DNA from: a bacterium
GTDB taxonomy: Bacteria > Cyanobacteriota > Vampirovibrionia > Gastranaerophilales > Gastranaerophilaceae
Length of the DNA: 8,937 bases
Reading direction: 5' to 3'
NCBI GenBank assembly: GCA_017444705.1
Contig: JAFSWA010000078.1
Coordinates: 1-8,937, forward strand
Below the pieces are notes generated by a model, which was not told where the DNA came from, did not search any database, and saw only the letters and a program-made list of their open reading frames with translations. A program made the translations under genes and the position numbers. Each line of letters begins with the position of its first letter. The first letter of the stretch is position 1. Positions 1-5,434 of this stretch are shown here, one piece after another.

Positions 1-44
1 TATTTAACCTTTCATACCAAGATGCACTAAAAATATTTAAAAAT

Positions 45-94
45 AAATTTACAAAAAACAAATAAATAACCGCACATTATATATGTGCGGTTAT
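45..94 (-). terminator. Intrinsic terminator downstream of tpiA
   Basis: The sequence 66-94 can fold into a 12-bp hairpin: 66-77 pairs with 83-94 around a five-base loop, and the core is CCGCACAT/ATGTGCGG. Read on the minus strand, the hairpin is followed by a T-rich stretch (65 down to about 45, including a run of six T). That is the layout of a Rho-independent terminator, and it begins 18 bases after the tpiA stop codon, so it most likely ends the tpiA transcript. The plus-strand side is less T-rich, so termination in the other direction is less certain. Confidence 0.8.
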
Positions 95-111
95 ATTTAT
101 TATTAAAATTT

Positions 112-915
112 TTAAGCGTTAACTTTACTTCTTGCACCGAGAACAATTTTTACAAAACTGTCAGCTTTAAGGCTTGCACCGCCCACCAAAGCACCGTCAA
201 TATCTGATTTTGACATTTGTTCTTCGATTGTTTCGGGTTTTACACTTCCGCCGTATAAGATTCTTACTGCATCCGCAACTTCGGTGTTATACAAATCTTT
301 TACAACATTTCTAATCATTTTGATTACTCTGTTAGCTTCATCAGCATCGCAAGTTTTTCCCGTTCCTATTGCCCAAATCGGCTCATAAGCGATAACTATT
401 TTTGAAGCATCTTCTGTTGTTATTCCCTCTAACGCCTTTTGAATTTGTGATGTAATATGAGCATCAGTCACACCATGTTCTCTCTGTTCAAGCGTTTCTC
501 CGCAGCAAATAATCGGAACAAGTCCGTTATTTAAAATCGCTTTTGCTTTTTTATTAATCATTTCATCAGTTTCAGAGAAATATTGACGTCTTTCTGAGTG
601 TCCTATAATAATTAATTCACAGCCCGCATCTTTTGCCATTTCAACAGAAACTTCACCCGTAAAAGCACCTTGGGTTTCCCAGTAGCAGTTTTGAGCCGCA
701 ACCTTTATTTTTTGACCTTTACAGCCGCAGCCGCATTCTGTTTTTTGTGCCACAACTGATGAAATTGATGTAAATACCGGTGCAACAACAACTTCGGGTA
801 ATTGTTCAATTGTATAATCTCTTAAACCATCTTTAATTCCGTTAAAAAGTTCAACGGCTTCACTTTGTAATTTGTGCATTTTCCAGTTTCCTGCAATCAT
901 TGGACGTCTTGTCAT
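112..915 (-). CDS. tpiA: Triosephosphate isomerase
   Basis: TpiA interconverts dihydroxyacetone phosphate and glyceraldehyde 3-phosphate in cytosolic glycolysis and gluconeogenesis. The family signatures are all present in the 267 residues: AGNWKMH with N10 and K12, GHSERR with the catalytic electrophile H106, AYEPIWAIGTG with the catalytic base E178 and the mobile loop 6 (181-186), YGGSV at 221-225, and the phosphate-binding GALVGGASL near 241-249. The ATG at 915 is preceded by a strong TAAGGAG (930-924) eight bases away, which fixes the start. The protein is longer than the usual roughly 250 residues. Part of the excess is a Cys-Gly segment, CGCGCKGQ at 61-68, between beta strands 2 and 3, where other TpiAs have a short turn. 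The gene stands alone rather than with gap or pgk, is divergent from the gene at 1005 and has its own terminator. Function is secure; the insertion is unexplained. Confidence 0.97.
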   Translation of the reverse strand: MTRRPMIAGNWKMHKLQSEAVELFNGIKDGLRDYTIEQLPEVVVAPVFTSISSVVAQKTECGCGCKGQKIKVAAQNCYWETQGAFTGEVSVEMAKDAGCELIIIGHSERRQYFSETDEMINKKAKAILNNGLVPIICCGETLEQREHGVTDAHITSQIQKALEGITTEDASKIVIAYEPIWAIGTGKTCDADEANRVIKMIRNVVKDLYNTEVADAVRILYGGSVKPETIEEQMSKSDIDGALVGGASLKADSFVKIVLGARSKVNA

Positions 916-950
916 AATTAATTCTCCTTATTTTTTGTACCGTCAATTTG

Positions 951-959
951 ATTTTAGCA
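951..959 (-). promoter_or_regulatory. Possible extended -10 promoter of tpiA
   Basis: On the minus strand this reads TGCTAAAAT, a TGn extension followed by a -10-like TAAAAT. It would start transcription near 944, giving a leader of roughly 29 bases that includes the tpiA ribosome binding site. No convincing -35 box is seen at the proper distance, which is common for extended -10 promoters. The assignment rests on short AT-rich motifs and is tentative. Confidence 0.35.
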
Positions 960-1004
960 CAAAAAACAAGATTTATGATAAAATAATTTCATAAGGAGTT
1001 ATTT

Positions 1005-1454
1005 ATGATAATTGATAGTTTTGAAAATTGTAAAAAATACTACGGAGTCCATCCGAGGTTTAAAGAAGCATTTGAATATATTTTGAAAACGAATTTTGAA
1101 AGCATTTCTTGCGGAAAATATGAAATTGAAGGTGAAAATATTTATATAAATATTGAAGAATATGAAACAAAAACCGTTTCAAAGCCCGAATACCACAAAA
1201 AATATATCGACATTCAGTTTTTAATCGACGGCGAGGAATATATCGGATACTGTCCTAAATCGGAACTTATTATAGATGACGGGTATGATGAGCAAAAGGA
1301 TTTGGGCTTTGGTGAGGGAATAGTTGATTTTATAAAACTAAAAAAGGGCATATTTATGATATTTTTCTCCAATGATGCTCATCAACCCTGTATGGCAGTA
1401 AATACTCCCAACAAAGTCAAAAAAGTGGTTGTGAAAGTGAGAATTGATGGATAG
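1005..1454 (+). CDS. YhcH/YjgK/YiaL family protein
   Basis: This 149-residue protein matches the YhcH/YjgK/YiaL (DUF386, EbgC-like) family in length and motifs. It has YEIEGENIYINIEEYETK near 39-56, PEYHKKYIDIQFLIDGEEYIGY near 61-82 with H64 and D69, and FFSNDAHQPCM at 120-130 with D124 and H126, then the closing VKKVVVKV strand. In the family these acidic and histidine residues line a cupin-like barrel and bind a metal. Members are linked to sugar catabolism (sialic acid, xylulose, beta-galactosidase accessory subunit), and some are thought to be sugar anomerases or isomerases. The exact substrate cannot be read here, because no sugar genes are adjacent. The ATG at 1005 has AAGGAG (993-998) six bases upstream. 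The 3' end overlaps the next gene by eight bases, so the two are probably cotranscribed. It ends in TAG, a useful sign that TAG acts as a normal stop in this genome. Confidence 0.9.
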   Translation: MIIDSFENCKKYYGVHPRFKEAFEYILKTNFESISCGKYEIEGENIYINIEEYETKTVSKPEYHKKYIDIQFLIDGEEYIGYCPKSELIIDDGYDEQKDLGFGEGIVDFIKLKKGIFMIFFSNDAHQPCMAVNTPNKVKKVVVKVRIDG

Positions 1455-2364
1455 TCTGAAACCACTGTCAGTTGATGAAATGATTTTGGCACTCGACAGA
1501 ATCTCCCGATTCAAATACCCAGAAAAAAAACTAAAACGTGTTTATATTGAAACTATATGTTCGCATTTGATTTCCCCTGCCTTTAAAAAATCCGATATTG
1601 AAAAATTTGACAACAAAAGTTTGACAAAATATTTCACGAAAATCTGGAACTATTCTATTGAAAAGAATTTCGGCACTCTTGAAAATGATTTTTCTCTTAA
1701 TAAAAATTATATTGAACAAGAAAAAAAGTGCTATTTTATAAATCGGGAAATTATGGATTTGATGCCTGAAAAGGTTGATTTTAAAACTTTAATTGAAAAT
1801 ATAAAGTGCGTGCCAAATAATTTCCGAAATTATAAAACTCCCAAAAAAGTTGTTTTAACAGAGGGTGCTACTGAAGAAATTATAATGCCCGAATTTTCAA
1901 AAATTCATGGTTCGGATTGGAATAAATATGGGGTAAAAATAGTTAGTACAGGCGGAAAAAGCAGAATATTAAATTATTACAAAATCTATAAAGAACAAAT
2001 TAGAGTTCCTTTATTTATCTTGCTCGACTTGGATGCCGAACCTGTTTTTACTCAATTAAAGAAAAGTTTACGCAAAATTGATAATGCACATTTGATTTCA
2101 GCAGGCGAAATCGAAGATATAATTCCTGTTAATCTTTTTAAAAACGATATTAATTCTGAATTTAAACTTCAAACAAAAATATCCGTTAACGATTTTGACA
2201 AAAATATTTCAATGGTTGAAAATCTTCATAATATATATAAAAACAATGGTTTTGGCGAATTTAAAAAAGCAAAAGTCGCACAATTAATAAAAGAAACTGT
2301 AACAAAAAATTCAACCTTAGGTGAAGAATTAAATATAATATTTGATGAAATAGAAGCGTTATAA
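1447..2364 (+). CDS. Stand-alone OLD-type TOPRIM protein
   Basis: Residues about 134-230 of this 305-residue protein form a TOPRIM domain of the kind found in OLD-family nucleases. KVVLTEGATEE carries the first acidic residue (E139, then E143/E144). VSTGGKSRI follows at 166-174. LLDLDAE supplies the DxD pair D194 and D196 with E198, and SAGEIEDIIP (218-227) matches the acidic motif after the DxD in OLD-like proteins. TOPRIM domains bind metal and cut or join DNA phosphodiester bonds. The N-terminal 130 residues are lysine-rich and probably helical, with no Walker A motif, so the ABC ATPase of true OLD proteins is missing. The TTG at 1444 and ATG at 1447 are adjacent; I chose the ATG. There is no good Shine-Dalgarno sequence, and the start overlaps the stop of the upstream gene by eight bases, which suggests translational coupling. 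Role unknown: DNA repair, RNA processing or defence are possible. Confidence 0.82.
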   Translation: MDSLKPLSVDEMILALDRISRFKYPEKKLKRVYIETICSHLISPAFKKSDIEKFDNKSLTKYFTKIWNYSIEKNFGTLENDFSLNKNYIEQEKKCYFINREIMDLMPEKVDFKTLIENIKCVPNNFRNYKTPKKVVLTEGATEEIIMPEFSKIHGSDWNKYGVKIVSTGGKSRILNYYKIYKEQIRVPLFILLDLDAEPVFTQLKKSLRKIDNAHLISAGEIEDIIPVNLFKNDINSEFKLQTKISVNDFDKNISMVENLHNIYKNNGFGEFKKAKVAQLIKETVTKNSTLGEELNIIFDEIEAL

Positions 2365-2365
2365 A

Positions 2366-2380
2366 TCTGATAAATTCAGA
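2366..2380. terminator. Weak hairpin between convergent genes
   Basis: In the 19-base gap between the stop codons of the TOPRIM gene and ctpA, TCTGA (2366-2370) and TCAGA (2376-2380) can pair around TAAAT. Only five pairs form, and neither side has a clean T run, though both are AT-rich. It may act as a poor bidirectional terminator; this is the only candidate seen at this convergent junction. Confidence 0.2.
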
Positions 2381-2383
2381 ATA

Positions 2384-3574
2384 TTATTTAACACGAGATT
2401 CACTAATTTTAATCATTTCTTTCATCAATTCTTCGGCTTTAATAAGTTGAGAATCATGCTTGTTTTTAATATCATCTTCGCTCAATTCAACAACGACATC
2501 GGGTTCAATACCTTTTTTATGGATATCCGTTCCCGATGGAGTCAAATACCGTTGAACGGTGATATTGATTCCCGCACCTGATTGGAGTCTGTTAACCTCT
2601 TGCACCAAACCTTTTCCGAAAGATTTTTCCCCGACAATCAATGCTCGTTTATTATCTTTCATAGCACCTGAAAAAATCTCACTTGCGGAAGCCGAACCTT
2701 TATTTATAAGAACAATGAGCGGTTTATCAGTATAGTAACGACGTGAAGCTTTCATAACGTCCTTATAGCCGTCCCTGTCAACTGTTGAAACTATTACTCC
2801 GCCGGGTAAAAATGCGTCTGAAAGGACTATCGCATTACTTAACAGCCCGCCGGGATTTAGTCTTAAATCCAAGATATAACCTTTTTTATCTTTTTGTGAA
2901 TCAATAGCTTTCAAAACATCATAAGCTGCATTTTTACTGATAAATGAACTTAAACGAATATATCCTATTTGCGGATCTAATTTATAATCATTTGCCAGTT
3001 TCGTGGAAACTGATTTTAATTCAATTTCGGCTCTTTGAATTCTGTAAACCTTGTCAGGTTCATTCTTACGTCTGATTAAAAGTTCAACGTAAGTGCCTTC
3101 TTCACCTCTGATTTGGTCGGCGGCAGCGTCAATTTTAATTCCTTTCGTTGATTTTCCGTCAATAGATAAAATTTCATCTTCTGCTTTTAAACCTGCCTTT
3201 TCACCGGGAGTATCTTCTATCGGGGCAATAATAACCAACTTACCGTTATCAATACCGATTTGAACCCCAATTCCCTTTAATGAGCCTTTTATAGAGCTTG
3301 TTTCTTCTTCAAACTCTTTTGGGTCAAGAAATTTTGTATATGGGTCGTTCAAACTCGCAAGCATTGTTTCTATTGCCAAATATGAATCCTCAGGTGTTTT
3401 TATAGCATTATCATACTTATAACGCCATCTTTCCCAATTCTGTTTATTGTTCGTTTTATCAACATACTTTGTATTAACAAGCTTCCAAACTTGGTCATAC
3501 AACGAATTAACTTCTGCGTATGCAAAATTCGTACATAAAATTAAAGCCGTAAGTATTAAAAATATTTTCTTCAT
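2384..3574 (-). CDS. ctpA: Carboxy-terminal processing protease CtpA (S41)
   Basis: This is an S41-family serine protease with a PDZ domain, exported across the inner membrane. From the ATG at 3574 it has 396 residues. A Sec signal peptide occupies 1-20 (MKK, a hydrophobic core, then AYA before E21). A helical segment follows, then a PDZ domain near 95-180 (GIGVQIG, EKAGLKAEDEILSIDG). The protease core comes next, with YILDLRLNPGGLL at 233-245, GSASASEI with catalytic S296, and SFGKGLVQ with catalytic K321 and Q325. The spacing (Ser+25 to Lys, +4 to Gln) matches Escherichia coli Prc. Such enzymes trim C-termini of envelope proteins or degrade them. A TTG at 3610 would add 12 residues, but it lies inside the inferred -35 box, and the MKK start gives a standard signal peptide. 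There is no Shine-Dalgarno sequence, which fits a leaderless transcript. Confidence 0.95.
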   Translation of the reverse strand: MKKIFLILTALILCTNFAYAEVNSLYDQVWKLVNTKYVDKTNNKQNWERWRYKYDNAIKTPEDSYLAIETMLASLNDPYTKFLDPKEFEEETSSIKGSLKGIGVQIGIDNGKLVIIAPIEDTPGEKAGLKAEDEILSIDGKSTKGIKIDAAADQIRGEEGTYVELLIRRKNEPDKVYRIQRAEIELKSVSTKLANDYKLDPQIGYIRLSSFISKNAAYDVLKAIDSQKDKKGYILDLRLNPGGLLSNAIVLSDAFLPGGVIVSTVDRDGYKDVMKASRRYYTDKPLIVLINKGSASASEIFSGAMKDNKRALIVGEKSFGKGLVQEVNRLQSGAGINITVQRYLTPSGTDIHKKGIEPDVVVELSEDDIKNKHDSQLIKAEELMKEMIKISESRVK

Positions 3575-3580
3575 AACAAT

Positions 3581-3610
3581 ATAATAACATATATTTAAAA
3601 ATTTTGACAA
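3581..3610 (-). promoter_or_regulatory. ctpA promoter, predicted leaderless
   Basis: Read on the minus strand, TTGTCA (3610-3605) is a good -35 box. It is followed after 18 bases by TATTAT (3586-3581) with an upstream TG at 3589-3588, an extended -10. Only six bases (ATTGTT) separate the -10 from the ATG at 3574, so the expected start of transcription is the A of the start codon itself. The absence of any Shine-Dalgarno sequence agrees. Motifs are seen directly; leaderless initiation is inferred. Confidence 0.6.
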
Positions 3611-3634
3611 AAAAAAACCGACAAATAGCCGGTT
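3609..3634 (-). terminator. Orphan intrinsic terminator on the minus strand
   Basis: On the minus strand AACCG (3634-3630) pairs with CGGTT (3620-3616) around a nine-base loop, and the T tract runs unbroken from 3617 to 3609. The stem is short, with three G:C pairs, but the T run is long. There is no similar T run on the plus strand. The ctpA -35 box begins at the end of the T tract, so the element would insulate ctpA from minus-strand transcription arising in 3635-3841. Confidence 0.5.
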
Positions 3635-3647
3635 AAGTTTACCACAT

Positions 3648-3679
3648 ATTAGAGAGAGGAATTAGAGAGAGAATTGAGA
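3648..3679. repeat. Short AGAGAG tandem repeat
   Basis: Two near-identical units lie head to tail: ATTAGAGAGAGGA (3648-3660) and ATTAGAGAGAGA (3661-3672), followed by a decayed third copy, ATTGAGA (3673-3679). The strand is almost pure purine against pyrimidine. It lies within the candidate minus-strand RNA, where it reads as CUCUCU tracts, and in the long plus-strand leader region of the kinase gene. It could be a slippage-prone tract or a binding site; no known element is recognised. Confidence 0.7.
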
Positions 3680-3817
3680 AATCTTTTTTATCCTTACAAT
3701 TATATAAAGTATTTTTTTTACCTTTAATTTCAAAAAGCTTTTATTTTGTTACAAAACTTAACAAAAGGCGAAAATTAAGCAATTTTTTACATATTAGGCT
3801 CTTAATAAAAACATAGG

Positions 3818-3841
3818 TATAAAAAGGAAAGTATAATTGGT
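3818..3841 (+). promoter_or_regulatory. Start region of the kinase gene
   Basis: Just before the ATG at 3842 lie TATAAA (3818-3823), AAGGAAAG (3824-3831) and TATAAT (3832-3837). Two readings compete. In one, AAGGA is a ribosome binding site, at an unusually long 13-base spacing. In the other, TATAAT is a -10 box only four bases from the ATG, giving a nearly leaderless mRNA as at ctpA and at 8383. No good -35 fits the second reading; TTAGGC (3794-3799) with TATAAA at 18 bases spacing is a weak alternative. I cannot decide between them. Confidence 0.3.
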
Positions 3842-5395
3842 ATGAGTTCTTTTCAAAAATATGATGATTATTTAAGTAGTGTTATAACAAGAAACAGTAA
3901 AACTTTAATTCAAGACCTGCCGGAGAATAAACCTATTGCACCAAAAATGCCTTTGGATTTATCGATTCACGATGATTTTGTTTTACAGAAGAAGAAAAAC
4001 GGTATTTTCGAAAGAGCCTACGATGGATTGAAAAACATTACAGGATTGGGTTTTGGTTCAAAAAAAGCTGAAAAACGAATTGAAGAATATAATAACGGTA
4101 AGCTATCAAAAGAGGATATCGAAAAAGACCTTGAAAGATACAGAAAGTCTCAAAAAAATGCAGAACAGACATTCGGAAATGTGGTTTCAGCAGGCGTATC
4201 ATTAGGGGCATTCTTTTGGGGTAAAAATAAACTTAATGAAATCAGAGCAAGAAACAGTATTAACGCATTAACTCCGTTTCAAAAAAAATTTAAAGATTCT
4301 GTAAACGAAACAATTAAAATTTTACAAAACAGCAGAAACAGGCTTGACAAAAGAAGTATTAAAATATTTAGTTTTATTAAAAGCGTCTTTAAATCAAATA
4401 AAAAAGCTCTTGCTGCTGCAATACCTGTTCTTGCCGTAGTCGGCGGATATACAAAAGTATTCGTACTTAAATTAAACAGAATAGGGTCAAAAGAATTTTC
4501 AGTTGACAAAAATCTTAAAAAGACTGACAAGAATAAATATAAAGAGGAACGTAAAAAAGTTTCAAGGGCATCATGGAAAAATCTCATTAAAAACTTTGCA
4601 ACAGGTGCTTTCAACGGAGCATTCGCTCCCGTTACGGTTTTAGGCGGCGGACTTGTCGGTGTTCCTGCATATATTGCAGGTGTATTAGGGGTTAAATATT
4701 TGAACTCGGGAGAAAAGGACAAATCTTTAAACGGTTTTGTAAAAAGTTTTTCTGATAATTATGTTATGAATTCACTCGGTGCAGCTGCTCTTGCGATTAT
4801 CGGACTCAGAAAAGCAAGATATAGCTCAGTTTTACAAAAAAATCTAAAAACCGTTACAGATAATTTAAAAAATGTTGAATTGCTGAATTTATCCGAATAC
4901 AGCACAAGTAAAACTGGTTATGATACAATAAGAGATTTGTTGTTAGAATCTCCAAATATTACAAGAATAATAAATGACGGGTCATTAAGCCCAAAACAAA
5001 GAATTCAAAAGTTAATAAATGAAAATATTTTTGCCGCCAAGTTTGCACAAACTTATGAGGGTTCAAGCGAGGCAATTTTTGCCCTGAAAAAATACATAAA
5101 AGAGCATTGTCCCGAAACAAGAGATATTAACCAAGCACAGGAAGTAATAAATAACTTGTTAGGTTCTGCAAAATACAAGGTTGAAAAGTTACTCGGAACA
5201 GGAACCGTTGCAGAAACTTATCTTGCAAAAGATGCTTCGGGTAAAGAGGTTTGCATAAAAATTCTGAGAGACGGTATAAGTACGGAAAAAATCTTGAAAG
5301 ATAAAGAAGCTTTTATTAATATGATTACTCTTGGTAAGCCGATTAATAAATTGTCAAAAGATGAAAATTATCTGATAAAACTGGTTGAAGATTAG
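3842..5395 (+). CDS. UbiB/ABC1-like kinase, N-terminal piece before amber
   Basis: This 517-residue piece begins at the ATG at 3842 and stops at TAG 5393-5395. Residues 1-105 are polar and lysine-rich, with a possible coiled segment at 75-105. Four hydrophobic, glycine/alanine-rich stretches follow, near 111-126, 189-209, 252-287 (with TVLGGGLVGVPAYIAGVLG) and 309-322; they could be membrane segments or hairpins. Residues about 395-517 are the start of a kinase fold of the UbiB/ABC1 (AarF) family. LLGTGTVAETYLAK (450-463) sits where the nucleotide-binding loop belongs, and VCIKIL holds the expected ATP-contacting lysine, K473. The piece has no catalytic loop, so by itself it cannot be a complete kinase. 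The same reading frame continues beyond the TAG with the missing half. The N-terminal part is not recognised, and no signal peptide is seen. Confidence 0.75.
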   Translation: MSSFQKYDDYLSSVITRNSKTLIQDLPENKPIAPKMPLDLSIHDDFVLQKKKNGIFERAYDGLKNITGLGFGSKKAEKRIEEYNNGKLSKEDIEKDLERYRKSQKNAEQTFGNVVSAGVSLGAFFWGKNKLNEIRARNSINALTPFQKKFKDSVNETIKILQNSRNRLDKRSIKIFSFIKSVFKSNKKALAAAIPVLAVVGGYTKVFVLKLNRIGSKEFSVDKNLKKTDKNKYKEERKKVSRASWKNLIKNFATGAFNGAFAPVTVLGGGLVGVPAYIAGVLGVKYLNSGEKDKSLNGFVKSFSDNYVMNSLGAAALAIIGLRKARYSSVLQKNLKTVTDNLKNVELLNLSEYSTSKTGYDTIRDLLLESPNITRIINDGSLSPKQRIQKLINENIFAAKFAQTYEGSSEAIFALKKYIKEHCPETRDINQAQEVINNLLGSAKYKVEKLLGTGTVAETYLAKDASGKEVCIKILRDGISTEKILKDKEAFINMITLGKPINKLSKDENYLIKLVED

Positions 5396-5434
5396 TCAAA
5401 CGGAATATTAAAAGAAGTTGACCTTGAAAATGAA

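Larger units (their letters stand above)
3609..3692 (-). ncRNA. Candidate small CU-rich RNA
   Basis: The minus strand contains TATAAT at 3704-3699, a purine at the expected start near 3692, and an intrinsic terminator ending in nine T at 3609. Together they outline a transcript of about 84 nucleotides with no open reading frame of note. Its middle holds two CUCUCUCU tracts (opposite 3648-3672) in an otherwise A/U-rich, probably single-stranded stretch. CU tracts of this type in known bacterial small RNAs pair with purine-rich ribosome binding sites. The -35 at 17 bases spacing (TTAAAG, 3727-3722) is poor. The main argument is the terminator, which has no annotated minus-strand gene upstream of it. 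No match to a known RNA family is recognised. Confidence 0.35.

Noticed and set aside
1531..1719. Minus-strand 62-codon open frame inside the TOPRIM gene
   Set aside because: It is short, antisense to a supported gene and has no ribosome binding site.
3575..3610. TTG start at 3610 for ctpA
   Set aside because: It would put 12 residues before a standard MKK signal peptide, and the TTG is part of the likely -35 box.
3674..3727. Seventeen-codon leader peptide starting at TTG after the AGAGAG repeat
   Set aside because: The purine tract is too close to the TTG to act as a ribosome binding site, and there is no regulatory hairpin or codon bias to suggest attenuation.
3632..3762. Long-range stem GTTAAGTTT (3632-3640) with AAACTTAAC (3754-3762), as in a large structured RNA such as 6S
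   Set aside because: A nine-base AT-rich match over 120 bases is likely by chance, the flanks do not extend the pairing, and no inner structure typical of a known RNA is seen.
4279..4722. Minus-strand open frame of 147 codons inside the kinase gene
   Set aside because: It lies wholly antisense to a recognisable protein, has no family motifs, and is rich in residues expected from the complement of lysine-rich codons.
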